Shown: positions 15,526 to 24,254 of the stretch, in pieces
Numbering within the stretch: position 1 is the first letter of the stretch
How the letters are laid out: the number at the start of each line of letters is the position of its first letter
Assembly: GCF_017875235.1 (NCBI RefSeq)
Contig: NZ_JAGGMI010000011.1
Location: 62,001 to 126,000 of the forward strand
Length of the DNA: 64,000 nt
DNA from: Asticcacaulis solisilvae
GTDB lineage: Bacteria; Pseudomonadota; Alphaproteobacteria; Caulobacterales; Caulobacteraceae
Reading direction: 5' to 3'
Translations under genes and position numbers: made by a program
Notes under the pieces: model-generated
Databases searched by the model: none
What the model saw: the letters and a program-made list of their open reading frames with translations, nothing else
What the model was told of the DNA's origin: nothing

Positions 15526-17815
15526 ATTTCCCGTGTACGGTCAGTCGGACGCTCTTCAGCACCCATTGCGGCGGCGGCGCCTTCTGGCCGAAGCTGAAGC
15601 ACAGGTCGTTCGTTCCGGCGGTCGCGGGCACAGTCCCCTTCAGCACCGAAATGCCCGGAGTCTTGCCAGAGTCGCCCAGCGGCAGGGCGGCCACGACTGG
15701 CCCCTCGCATGTACCGAGATGGAGGTTCAGTTCGCCTTCCGCCGATACCGGCGCGTCGACCTTCGGCGGCTCGGGGTGATTGCCAAGCTGGAAGTTGAAC
15801 GGCATCGAGCCCACCTCAGCCGTGATCGCCAAACCTTTCGACGTATCCGCCCCGCGCCACAGCCAGCACGGATGCAGGATGTCGGTCAGGACCACGGCGC
15901 GCTCGCCGCCATCGTCCTCCAGATTGAGCACCAGCTTGTTGTCGCAGGTGCCCATCTGCTGGCTGGTGCGCGTTTCGATCGCTTCTCGGCTGAGCGTGAA
16001 GGTCTTGGCTGTCCCCAGCGCCTTGCCGTCGAGATAGGTGCGCGTCGTCAGCCTGGTGCCGACCGGCAAGGTCAGTGGGCTGGTATAGACCGGCGACGAA
16101 GCCAACGGCGTTTTGCCGTTGGTCGTATAGTGCACCTGTCCCAACTCAAGGCTGCGGGTGAAGCTGACCGCGACACCACCGTCGGCCGCGGTCAGGGCCG
16201 GCACCGGATCGAACGGCGCCTTGTCGTAGCGGATACCCAGCTTATCCAGCCGGTTGAGGTTGGCCGGCAGGCGCCTGGCAAAGCCGTCCCAGGAGCGCAT
16301 ATCGGCGGCGCTCCAGCCGACTTCGGCCAGGGCGGTCAGGCGCGGAAAGATCTGGCGCTCGACGCGTTCGGTGGTGCGGGCATGCTCGGTCCAGATATTG
16401 GCCTGGAGCCCGAGGATATGCTTGCGCGCCTCGGGGTCGATGGCGGCCGGTTCCGGATTGAAGCCGTAATAGTCCTTGAGCGTCACGACCTGGCCGCGGC
16501 CCGGCGGCTCGTCGCCCGACAGGCTCTGGCGATGGTTGAGATAGAGGTCGGGCGCCGGCGACAGGACCGTATCGTGCCCCAGCTTGGCCGCCGCGACCGC
16601 ACCGTCCAGCCCGCGCCAGCTCATGATGGTGGCGTCGGGCGCTATGCCGCCTTCCAGTATCTCGTCCCAGCCGATCATGCGTCGCCCCTTGTCCGAGATG
16701 TGCTTGCCGATGCGGGTAATGAACCAGCTTTGCAGTTCCATCTCGTCCTTCAGGCCCAGTTCCTTCATCTTGGCCTGTATGGCCGGGCTCTGCTCCCACT
16801 GCGGCTTGATAGCCTCGTCGCCGCCAATGTGAATATAGGGGCTGGGGAAGATGGCCATGACCTCATCCAGCACTGTTGTCAGGAAGGTAAAGGTCCTGTC
16901 GTCGACATTATAGAGGTTGGGATAGACGCCCCAGTCGGACATGCCCTGCTTCGGCGGCGTCCCTTCGCTGCCCAGCTCCGGATAGGCGGTAATCGCGGCA
17001 GTGGCGTGACCCGGCATGTCGATTTCCGGCACGACGGTAATGTTGCGCGCGGCGGCATAGGCGACAACGTCACGCGCCTCTTCCTGGGTATAAAACCCGC
17101 CGTAGCGCACGGGCTTGCCGGCCTTGTCAAAGCCCGCCGCGCCCGCCGGCTGCCGCCACGCGCCAACCTCGGTCAGCTTGGGATAGGCGTTGATGTGCAG
17201 GCGCCAGCCCTGGTCGTCGGTCAGGTGCCATTGCAGGATGTTGAGCTTCTGCGACGCCATGGCGTCGATGATCCGCTTGATCTCGTCGGCCGTCTGGAAA
17301 TGGCGCGCCGAATCGATCATCAGGCCGCGCCATTTGAAGCGTGGCGTGTCGAAGATGCTGACGGCCGGAAGCTCGACCTTCCCCTTGCCGGCTTCGGAAG
17401 TCGCCAGTTGCCACAGCGATACGGCTCCATAAAACGCCCCTGCCCGGCTGACCGCTCCGATGGTCACACCGTCAGGGGCGACCGTCAGGTGATAGGCTTC
17501 GTTGTCTTCGGCGACCAGGGTCTGAATGCGCGTCAGCCGAATGACGCTTTCCCCGTCCTTCGGTGCGGCGGTAATGATCTTCGGAGTCAAACCGCGTTGC
17601 GTCTTCAACATGCCACGCAGGTATTCCGCCACCGACAGAAGTTCGGCGTCGCCCGCGGGGACATGGATGCGCGTGGCGCTGCTGAGAACAAAGGCACCGT
17701 CACTGACGGTCATCTTCGCCGGCATGGGTGTAATGGCCGGTGCAGGTGCGGCGAGTGCAGGCGCGGCCAATGCCAGGACGGCCAGCGACACGAGCAACGG
17801 GCGGGTAAAGGTCAT
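15524..17815 (-). CDS. Secreted beta-N-acetylhexosaminidase, GH20
   Basis: A 763-residue exported glycosidase with signal peptide (LLVSLAVLALAAPALAAP). A GH20b-like N-terminal domain is followed by the catalytic barrel with FKWRGLMIDSARHF, WHLTDDQGWRLHI and HIGGDEA; D333-E334 is the catalytic pair that works by substrate-assisted hydrolysis. It releases GlcNAc from chitin fragments or N-acetylglucosamine conjugates. The C-terminal 230 residues form an Ig-like or carbohydrate-binding tail. It lies downstream of the TonB receptor gene on the same strand, separated by two terminators, so it has its own promoter. Confidence 0.92.
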   Translation of the reverse strand: MTFTRPLLVSLAVLALAAPALAAPAPAITPMPAKMTVSDGAFVLSSATRIHVPAGDAELLSVAEYLRGMLKTQRGLTPKIITAAPKDGESVIRLTRIQTLVAEDNEAYHLTVAPDGVTIGAVSRAGAFYGAVSLWQLATSEAGKGKVELPAVSIFDTPRFKWRGLMIDSARHFQTADEIKRIIDAMASQKLNILQWHLTDDQGWRLHINAYPKLTEVGAWRQPAGAAGFDKAGKPVRYGGFYTQEEARDVVAYAAARNITVVPEIDMPGHATAAITAYPELGSEGTPPKQGMSDWGVYPNLYNVDDRTFTFLTTVLDEVMAIFPSPYIHIGGDEAIKPQWEQSPAIQAKMKELGLKDEMELQSWFITRIGKHISDKGRRMIGWDEILEGGIAPDATIMSWRGLDGAVAAAKLGHDTVLSPAPDLYLNHRQSLSGDEPPGRGQVVTLKDYYGFNPEPAAIDPEARKHILGLQANIWTEHARTTERVERQIFPRLTALAEVGWSAADMRSWDGFARRLPANLNRLDKLGIRYDKAPFDPVPALTAADGGVAVSFTRSLELGQVHYTTNGKTPLASSPVYTSPLTLPVGTRLTTRTYLDGKALGTAKTFTLSREAIETRTSQQMGTCDNKLVLNLEDDGGERAVVLTDILHPCWLWRGADTSKGLAITAEVGSMPFNFQLGNHPEPPKVDAPVSAEGELNLHLGTCEGPVVAALPLGDSGKTPGISVLKGTVPATAGTNDLCFSFGQKAPPPQWVLKSVRLTVHGK

Positions 17816-17868
17816 CGGCGTTTCCCCTTATGATTTTGAGAGCATAGACGCCGGAATCAGGAGCGTCT

Positions 17869-17904
17869 CAAAAAAAGAGCAGGCCCACTGGGTGGGACCT
17901 GCTC
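17869..17904 (-). terminator. Intrinsic terminator upstream of the hexosaminidase gene
   Basis: A stem GAGCAGG-CCCAC (17877-17888) with GTGGG-A-CCTGCTC (17892-17904), followed on the minus strand by a seven-T run. It lies about 240 bases past the TonB receptor stop and 55 bases before the hexosaminidase start. Confidence 0.75.
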
Positions 17905-18082
17905 GTCGAGTAAAGCCAAAGCCGTTTGAAACACGGGCGGGAGCCGGGCATTCGCCTGACCTTTTCGCCATCAGCGGATGGACACAAAGGACATCACCGG
18001 GTCAGGCGCCCAACATCCCGCTGATGTGCCCATGCGGGCTCCAGACAGACCGGCCGCGAAAGAGGGAAGCCGCCGGCAAACG
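17905..18082. other. Intergenic spacer, no gene seen
   Basis: The space between the hexosaminidase and TonB receptor genes totals about 330 bases. Apart from the two terminators described separately I see no gene. The plus-strand open frame across it is a shadow of the hexosaminidase upstream part. Confidence 0.5.
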
Positions 18083-18130
18083 GGAAGAAGACAAGGAAGC
18101 CGGGCCAAAGGTGCAACGCTCCGGCCCGGC
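18083..18130 (-). terminator. Terminator directly after the GlcNAc-cluster TonB receptor
   Basis: GCCGGGCC (18099-18106) with GGCCCGGC (18123-18130) makes an 8-bp stem, followed on the minus strand by a pyrimidine-rich tail (TTCCTTGTCTTCTTCCC). It lies 16 bases past the receptor stop codon. Confidence 0.6.
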
Positions 18131-18145
18131 TGACGCAGTTACAGG

Positions 18146-20788
18146 TTAGTACTTGAAGCGGGCGCCAACGTAGAAGGATTGCCCGTTGTCGTAGATGGCG
18201 CGCGGAATGTCCGGCGTACCGACGAAGTAGTAGAGGTTTTCACCCAGCAGGTTCTGGGCATCGAGCGTCAGAGCGACGTGTTCGTTCAGGTTATAGCTGA
18301 ACGAACCGTCGAGCGTGCCGTAGTCGTCCTGCCACATGACCGTGCCGCGATCCTTGCCCGAGTTGAACTTGGAGCGGAAGTTGTAGGCCAGGCGCGTCGT
18401 GATCAGGTCGTTTTCGAAGTAACCCGTCAGGTTGAAGGTATTCTTCGAGTTGCCGTCCAACGGATCGCCGTTTTCGTACTTCGCATCAACATAGGTGTAG
18501 TTGAAGATGAAGCCGAAGCCGTAGGCCAGCGGCTGCTGCACGCTGAATTCGAAGCCCTTCGCCGTCGCCTTGCCGCCGTTGGCGGGTCCGGACATGGTGA
18601 ACAGGGCGCCTTGCGGCGTCTGCTGCGTCGTGAAGAACTGCGTGAAGGTCTCGGTGGTGATGTAGTTGTCGATGTCGAGATTGAAGACACCGAACGACAC
18701 CAGGGCTTCGGGCGCGTAGTACCATTCCGCGCCCAGATTAGTCTGCCATGCGCGGTAGGGTTCCAGGTTCGGGTTGCCGCCCGCCGTGCCGGTCAGGTTC
18801 GAGTCGACCAGCGAGAAGGCGCCGGCCAGCTGGGCATAGCCCGGACGCGTCATGACCTTAGCGGCGCCGGCGCGGATCAGGAAGGTATCCGACGCGGTGT
18901 AGACGAAGTTGGCGCTGGGGAGGTAGTCCCAGTATTCCTTGTCCGTCGTTTCCGAGCCCCACGAACCGAAGACGTTGGTGACCGACTTGACCGGCGCATT
19001 GGCCGACCACTGGGTCGAGGTCGTTTCGGTCTTGACGGCGCGCAGGCCGACATTGCCGCGCCAGTTGTCGCCGCCCAGCTTGGTCATGGCATAGTAGGCG
19101 CTTGTCTTTTCCTCGACGCTGAAGCTCAGCGGCGGATAGAAGGCGAAGGTGCGGCCGCCGTTGTTGCTGTCCAGATAGTCGTAGACGGCGTCGGCGTCGG
19201 CATAGGAGTAGCCGGGAATGTTGCCGATATCGTCGGCGTAGTTGTCCGGCGTCACGCCACCCTTGAAGACCGAACCGAGATCGGCAACCGAAGCGCCGCT
19301 GTTGGCGCCGTTACCACCCCAGGCATAGGCCAGGTAGTCGAGGACGCGGCTGTGGTCGGTATAGCGCGCGCCAAACTGGATCGACTTGAAGATGCCGCTG
19401 TTCAGGTCATACTTGAAGTCGAGCTTGGCGTAGGCTTCCTTGTCCGGCGACTTGATGGTGCCGCCCCACGACCAGCTGAACTTGTTGTTCAGGTAGGCGG
19501 CCGAGGTCGGATCGGTCGGCAGGCCGGCAAAGGCGACATTGGTCACCTTGCCGAGCGTGTAGCTGGCGCCGACATTGTCCCAATAGGTTTCCCACGCGGC
19601 GGTGTCGTCGGTGACGCCTTCGCCCGAGGTGAAACCCAGTTGCGCGTCCATCGAGAAGCTGTCGGTGAAGTCATAGCCGATATCGAGGTTCAGGACGTAG
19701 GTGCTGGAGTGCGCCTTGCGGAAGATGTCGTCCTGGACGATGGCGCCGCCGGCGGCCGCGGCGTCAGCCGCATCCCAGGTGGCCGACGTCACAAAGCCGT
19801 CCTTGGTGGTGTAGCTGTTCGGCGTCTGGCCCGACAACTTGGAGCCCCACAGCATGAAGTTGTGGTTTTCGTTGTCGGCTTCCAGGTGCGTGTAGAGCCC
19901 CGAGAAGGCCAGGTCGAGCTTGTCCGACTTCCACTGCATCATGAAGTTGGCGCCCTTGCGGACGCGTTCCTGCGTGAAGTAGGCCGAGCCGATCAGCGAC
20001 GGCACCAGCAGGGTCTGGCCCGAGCCGGCAAAGTTGGCGACCGAAGCGTAGCCCAGGACTTCCTGGCCGTCGCGACGGAACTGGCGCTTTTCATAGTAGC
20101 CGCCGATCAGGAAACCGAAGTCTTTATTGTCGTTCTTCCACGAATACATGCCCGATACGTTGGGCGTCCATTCCTCGGCCAGGGTGGCGTAAAGCGCCTG
20201 GGCCGAGAAGTTCAGCTGGCCGGCCTTCAGGTCCAGTGGCTTGCGGACGTGAACGTCGACCGTACCGCCGATGCCGCCTTCGGGCAGGTCGGCCGACGAG
20301 GCCTTGATGACTTCGACCGTGCCGACGACTTCCGACGGCAGCATGGTGTAGTTGAAGGAACGGCCGCCATTGGTCTGATCCAGCACGAACCAGTCGCCGG
20401 TCGCGACATTGTGGCCGTCCATCAGGGTCAGGTTCAGCGTCGGATCGGTGCCGCGGATCGAGATGCGCTCGTTTTCACCGAAGCCGCCGGCATTGGCCGA
20501 GCCGGTGACGACGTTGACGCCGGTGGCGCGCGCCAGGCTGTCAGCGACGTTCTTGTCGGGGAATTTGCCGATGTCTTCGGCCGTGATGATTTCAGACACG
20601 CGGTCCGAGTTGCGCTTCTGCTTCAGAGCGCTTTGCAGCGACTTGCGGATGCCGGTGACAACGACCGTATCGGCGTCGGAGGCCGCGGCGTCCTGGGCCT
20701 GGGCCACGGACACGCCGGCGCCCATCGACAGGCCCAATGCCATCGATGCCACGGCGCTTGTCATAAGGATATGACGCTTGAATTTCAT
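18146..20788 (-). CDS. TonB-dependent receptor of the GlcNAc/chitooligosaccharide cluster
   Basis: An 880-residue outer-membrane receptor of the type common in Caulobacter and Xanthomonas. The signal peptide ends AQAQDAAAS, and the TonB box is DTVVVTGIRKSLQSALKQKR. The plug has SEIITAEDIGKFPDKNVADSLARATGVNV, RISIRGTDPTLNLTLMDGH and EVIKASSADLPEGGIGGTVDVHVRKPLD. The barrel ends in Tyr (GARFKY). It is divergent from the permease gene at 21186, with the shared regulatory region between them, so it is probably controlled with the nag genes and likely brings GlcNAc or chitin oligomers across the outer membrane; the ligand is inferred from context. Confidence 0.9.
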   Translation of the reverse strand: MKFKRHILMTSAVASMALGLSMGAGVSVAQAQDAAASDADTVVVTGIRKSLQSALKQKRNSDRVSEIITAEDIGKFPDKNVADSLARATGVNVVTGSANAGGFGENERISIRGTDPTLNLTLMDGHNVATGDWFVLDQTNGGRSFNYTMLPSEVVGTVEVIKASSADLPEGGIGGTVDVHVRKPLDLKAGQLNFSAQALYATLAEEWTPNVSGMYSWKNDNKDFGFLIGGYYEKRQFRRDGQEVLGYASVANFAGSGQTLLVPSLIGSAYFTQERVRKGANFMMQWKSDKLDLAFSGLYTHLEADNENHNFMLWGSKLSGQTPNSYTTKDGFVTSATWDAADAAAAGGAIVQDDIFRKAHSSTYVLNLDIGYDFTDSFSMDAQLGFTSGEGVTDDTAAWETYWDNVGASYTLGKVTNVAFAGLPTDPTSAAYLNNKFSWSWGGTIKSPDKEAYAKLDFKYDLNSGIFKSIQFGARYTDHSRVLDYLAYAWGGNGANSGASVADLGSVFKGGVTPDNYADDIGNIPGYSYADADAVYDYLDSNNGGRTFAFYPPLSFSVEEKTSAYYAMTKLGGDNWRGNVGLRAVKTETTSTQWSANAPVKSVTNVFGSWGSETTDKEYWDYLPSANFVYTASDTFLIRAGAAKVMTRPGYAQLAGAFSLVDSNLTGTAGGNPNLEPYRAWQTNLGAEWYYAPEALVSFGVFNLDIDNYITTETFTQFFTTQQTPQGALFTMSGPANGGKATAKGFEFSVQQPLAYGFGFIFNYTYVDAKYENGDPLDGNSKNTFNLTGYFENDLITTRLAYNFRSKFNSGKDRGTVMWQDDYGTLDGSFSYNLNEHVALTLDAQNLLGENLYYFVGTPDIPRAIYDNGQSFYVGARFKY

Positions 20789-21138
20789 ATGATGCTTTCC
20801 CTAATTGTGCTCGCCTGCGGCATAGGCCAGCCCAAACCCGATTTTGTTTGCCGCATTACTCTGCTCGAAAGGCACCAGAGCGGACCATAACAATACCACA
20901 TGGAACCATTAAAGTACCTATCTTGGGACCTGACGCTAACTTTGGATTTAAAAAAGTGTCAACTTTAATTTTTCGCTGCAGCGCGAAAGTGTCAAATCCC
21001 AAAAGCCTTGTGATAATAATGTCGCGAGAAAGGCATTCGCCGCCTATTAAATTAAGGAAATAACATTAATTTGGCGGATTAGGACGGCTAATGGTAGATT
21101 CTGCATTACGTCGATTGCAATTTGGATTTAAATAAGCC
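20789..21138. promoter_or_regulatory. Divergent regulatory region between TonB receptor and nag operon
   Basis: About 400 AT-rich bases with no gene. TTTGGATTTAAA occurs at 20940-20951 and again at 21121-21132 in the same orientation. ATACCACATGG occurs at 20893-20903, near a CCATT at 20906. Both promoters, for the receptor (minus) and the permease (plus), must lie here. The GntR-type regulator at 24255 is the likely binding protein. Confidence 0.45.
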
Positions 21139-21161
21139 ATACCACTTATGCCAATTGGTAT
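21139..21161. promoter_or_regulatory. Inverted repeat ATACCA-N11-TGGTAT, candidate GntR/NagR operator
   Basis: ATACCA at 21139-21144 and TGGTAT at 21156-21161 form an inverted repeat 25 bases before the permease start. The half-sites resemble the TGGT...ACCA half-sites bound by HutC-type GntR regulators of GlcNAc catabolism. A further ATACCAC lies at 20893, on the receptor side. Confidence 0.5.
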
Positions 21162-21185
21162 TATAACGGGGGAGGAACCACACCC

Positions 21186-22463
21186 ATGCCAGTGACACCG
21201 TCCACAACCGCATCCGGCGCAGCGCCGCAAAAGACGCCCTGGGGCGCCGTGCTGCTGTTCTGCCTGCTGTTCTTTATCTTCGGCTTCGTGACGTGGCTGA
21301 ACGGCCCGCTGATCACCTTCGCGCAGGTCGCCTTCAATGTCAGCGACAGCGTGGCGCTGCTGGTCCCATCGGTCTTCTACCTGTCCTATTTCTTTCTTTC
21401 GATCCCGGCCGCCCTTCTTCTTAAGAAGACCGGTATGAAACGCGGCATGGCCGTGGGCCTGGTCGTCATGGCGATCGGCGCCGCCTGCTTCGCGCAATTC
21501 GCTTCCGGGCGTCATTTCCCCGGCACGCTGACCAGCCTCTTTGTTATCGGCGGCGGCCTTTCCATTCTTCAGACCGCGTCCAACCCCTATATCTCGGTGC
21601 TCGGTCCGATCGACAGCGCCGCCCAGCGCATTGCCGTGCTCGGCATGTTCAACAAGGGCGCGGGCTTCCTGGCGCCGATCGTCGTCGGTACGCTTATTCT
21701 GCATGGCATCGGCGACCTGGCGGCCCAGGTCGAAAGCGCCGCTGACCCGGCCGCGCGCGACGCGATTCTCACCGCCTTCGCCGCGCGCATCCACATGCCT
21801 TACCTGGGCATGGCAGCCTTCCTGGTCGCCCTGGCCGTCTTTGTCTGGTTCTCGCCCCTGCCGGCGCTCGGCGACGACGCCAACCCCGATTCGGGCAAGG
21901 GCTCCGGCGCCGCCATCCTGCAGATGCTTTTCGGCTTCCTGGCCATCTTCTTCTATGTCGGCGCCGAAGTCATGGCGGGCGATGCCATCACCACCTATGG
22001 AAACAGTTTCGGCCTGCCGCTGGATGTGACCAAGTATTTCACCTCGGCCACCCTGGTTGCCATGATCGTTGGTTACATCGTCGGCCTGATCACCATTCCG
22101 CGCTTCATCAGCCAGGAAAAATACCTGACCTGGTCAGCCATCCTCGGCATCGTCCTGACGGTCGGCGCCTTCCTGACCAAGGGCTATGTCAGCGTCGGCT
22201 TCGTCGCCGCGCTCGGCTTCGCCAACGCCATGATGTGGCCGGCCATCTTCCCGCTGGGCATCAAGGGCCTGGGCAAGCTGACGGAACTGGGTTCGGCCTT
22301 CCTGGTCATGGGCATCGCCGGCGGCGGCGTCATCATGTCGCTCTACGGCGTCCTGAAGCAGCACTATGACTTCCAGCTCGTCTTCATGGCGCTGATGGTG
22401 CCCTGCTACGCCTATATCCTGTTCTTCAGCCTGTTCGCCGGCGCGCAGGGCAAGAAAGCCTAA
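21186..22463 (+). CDS. nagP: GlcNAc permease, MFS (FHS) family, NagP-like
   Basis: A 425-residue transporter with 12 predicted membrane helices, belonging to the glucose/galactose (FHS) branch of MFS. Diagnostic motifs are FFIFGFVTWLNGPLI in helix 1, FNVSDSVALLVPSVFYLSYFF, and LSILQTASNPYISVLGP. Members next to nag genes transport N-acetylglucosamine by proton symport, which the gene order here supports. GGGGGAGGAACC precedes the ATG at 21186. It heads an operon with the GlcNAc kinase, CutC and GntR regulator genes. Confidence 0.88.
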   Translation: MPVTPSTTASGAAPQKTPWGAVLLFCLLFFIFGFVTWLNGPLITFAQVAFNVSDSVALLVPSVFYLSYFFLSIPAALLLKKTGMKRGMAVGLVVMAIGAACFAQFASGRHFPGTLTSLFVIGGGLSILQTASNPYISVLGPIDSAAQRIAVLGMFNKGAGFLAPIVVGTLILHGIGDLAAQVESAADPAARDAILTAFAARIHMPYLGMAAFLVALAVFVWFSPLPALGDDANPDSGKGSGAAILQMLFGFLAIFFYVGAEVMAGDAITTYGNSFGLPLDVTKYFTSATLVAMIVGYIVGLITIPRFISQEKYLTWSAILGIVLTVGAFLTKGYVSVGFVAALGFANAMMWPAIFPLGIKGLGKLTELGSAFLVMGIAGGGVIMSLYGVLKQHYDFQLVFMALMVPCYAYILFFSLFAGAQGKKA

Positions 22464-22472
22464 GGTTGGTTC

Positions 22473-23402
22473 ATGTCTGTCCTTCCAAATACTCCCAAGC
22501 CCTTGCTCTTTGCCGGCGTCGACGGCGGCGGCACCCACTGCCGTGTCCGTCTGCGCGACGCCAGCGGACGCCTGCTGGGCCAGGCTGAAGGCGGCCCGGG
22601 CAATATCCGGCTGGGCCTGAACCTGGTGTGGACCAATATCCTGGCCGCGCTCGACCAGGCGCTGAGCCAGGCCAACCAGCCGTCAGTATCGTGGGACCGG
22701 ATCAGCATCGGCCTGGGACTTGCGGGAATCGCTGACGCGTCAGACGTGGAAAAGACCATCAAGGCGGGGCCGCGCTTCGCCCGCATCGACGCTGCGACAG
22801 ATGCCCACACGGCGTGCCTCGGCGCATTTTCGGGACGGGACGGCGGTCTTCTGATCGCCGGCACCGGATCGGCTGCCTATGCCTGGGTCGGTGGCCGCGG
22901 TCACCCGGTCGGCGGCTGGGGTTTTGAAGTCGGAGATGATGGCTCGGCCGCGTCGCTGGGCCGCGAGGCCATCCGCGCCGCGTTGCACGCCTGGGACGGT
23001 CTTGGGCCCTCCACCCACTTTACCCGCGCCGTCATCGCGCATTTTGGCGGCCATCCGGCGGACATCGTCCATTGGGTAACGACCGCCAAGCCGCGTGATT
23101 TCGGCCAGTTGGCACCGCTGACCATGCTCCATGCCGACGAAGGCGATTCGGTCGCCGTCGCACTGGTCGAGCAGTCGTCGCAGCACCTCGGCCGCTATAT
23201 CCACCGCCTCAATGAGCTCGGCTGCGCCAAGGTCTGCCTGGTCGGCGGCATGGCCAAGCCGATGGCGCCCTGGCTAGCGCCGTGGACCGCGTCCATCCTG
23301 GCTGAACCGGAACTGGACGCGCTGGATGGCGCCATCCTTATGGCCCACGGCCATGAGAACGGCATCGGCAACGGCCTGACCCCGCTACCGGTGGAGGTCT
23401 GA
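22473..23402 (+). CDS. N-acetylglucosamine kinase, BadF/BadG family (NagK-type)
   Basis: A 309-residue sugar kinase of the BadF/BadG/BcrA family. The N-terminal phosphate 1 loop is FAGVDGGGTHCRVRL, the adenosine-binding loop includes LLIAGTGSAAYAWVGG, and FEVGDDGSAASLGREA is a typical NagK motif; VCLVGGMAKP near the end is the second nucleotide-binding region. It phosphorylates GlcNAc in the cytosol to the 6-phosphate for NagA. It begins ten bases after the permease stop, and a GTG-started cutC follows three bases on, so this is one transcript. Confidence 0.88.
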   Translation: MSVLPNTPKPLLFAGVDGGGTHCRVRLRDASGRLLGQAEGGPGNIRLGLNLVWTNILAALDQALSQANQPSVSWDRISIGLGLAGIADASDVEKTIKAGPRFARIDAATDAHTACLGAFSGRDGGLLIAGTGSAAYAWVGGRGHPVGGWGFEVGDDGSAASLGREAIRAALHAWDGLGPSTHFTRAVIAHFGGHPADIVHWVTTAKPRDFGQLAPLTMLHADEGDSVAVALVEQSSQHLGRYIHRLNELGCAKVCLVGGMAKPMAPWLAPWTASILAEPELDALDGAILMAHGHENGIGNGLTPLPVEV

Positions 23403-23405
23403 GCC

Positions 23406-24206
23406 GTGGACACCGCCCGCCCGCCCCAAAAGCATCTGACCTCGCGTATCCTGTTCGAACTGGTTGCCGATACGGCCGCCGGCGTGCGCGCGGGTGTATC
23501 GGGCGGCGCCGACCGGATCGAACTGTGTTCCGCCCTGGCGATCGGCGGCGTCACGCCGTCGGTCGGACTGATGCAGTTGGCTGTGGATTGCGGTGTGCCC
23601 ACGCGCGTCATGATCCGTCCGCGCGGCGGCGATTTCACCTACAGCGCCGATGAGGTCGACGCCATGCGCGCCGATATCGATATCGCCCTTCAATTCGGCC
23701 TTGCCGGGGTGGTCTTTGGCGCCAACCACGCATCGGGCGAGCTTGACGAAGAGACCTTGCGCATCCTGTGCGACCATTCCGCCGGCCTTGAAACCGCCAT
23801 CCACCGCAGCTTCGACCTCGTGCCAGATCAGGCCGCGGCACTCGAAACCGTTATAGGCCTTGGCATGAAGACCATTCTCACCGCCGGCGGCGCGCGTACG
23901 GCGCGCGACGGCACGGACGGGTTGAAAGCCCTGGTGACCCAGGCGGCGGGCCGGATCGAAATCCTGGCGGGCATCGGTGTTACGCCGGACAATGTCGCCG
24001 ACATCGTGCGTTTAAGCGGCGTGCGCAGCGTCCACGCCTCGTGCGCCACACCCGCCTTTGCGGCCACGACGGCGGCGAACGCCCGTGACTGGCTGGACCA
24101 GCAGTTGCGCGCAGGCCAGCGCGATACTGACGAAAACCTTATCAAGGCTATGCGCGGCGCGCTGGAATCGATAGAAACGACGTTACGTCAAGGTGGCCGC
24201 CAATGA
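23406..24206 (+). CDS. cutC: CutC family protein
   Basis: A 266-residue protein with GTG start, preceded by GGAGG eight bases upstream. Signature motifs are ILFELVADTAAGVRAGVSGGADRIELCSALAIGGVTPS, MIRPRGGDFTYS, GVVFGANHASGELDEETLRIL and ILTAGGARTA. The family folds as a TIM barrel. It was first linked to copper homeostasis, but that role is weakly supported, and its frequent presence in chitin/GlcNAc operons, as here, suggests a sugar-related function. Cytosolic. Nothing in the sequence shows copper binding. Confidence 0.85.
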   Translation: MDTARPPQKHLTSRILFELVADTAAGVRAGVSGGADRIELCSALAIGGVTPSVGLMQLAVDCGVPTRVMIRPRGGDFTYSADEVDAMRADIDIALQFGLAGVVFGANHASGELDEETLRILCDHSAGLETAIHRSFDLVPDQAAALETVIGLGMKTILTAGGARTARDGTDGLKALVTQAAGRIEILAGIGVTPDNVADIVRLSGVRSVHASCATPAFAATTAANARDWLDQQLRAGQRDTDENLIKAMRGALESIETTLRQGGRQ

Positions 24207-24254
24207 GCTGCCTGACCGGGAAGACCACCAATCCAGAAAACATGGGAACGCCTG

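Noticed and set aside
15404..17833. An 809-codon plus-strand open frame opposite the hexosaminidase
   Set aside because: Same reason: the minus strand has a full GH20 enzyme with its catalytic Asp-Glu; the plus-strand product has no recognisable domain.
18179..20890. A 903-codon plus-strand open frame opposite the TonB receptor
   Set aside because: It is antisense to a gene with signal peptide, TonB box, plug and barrel, and its product is compositionally odd (Val/Arg/Gly-rich, no domain). Long antisense frames are usual in high-GC DNA.
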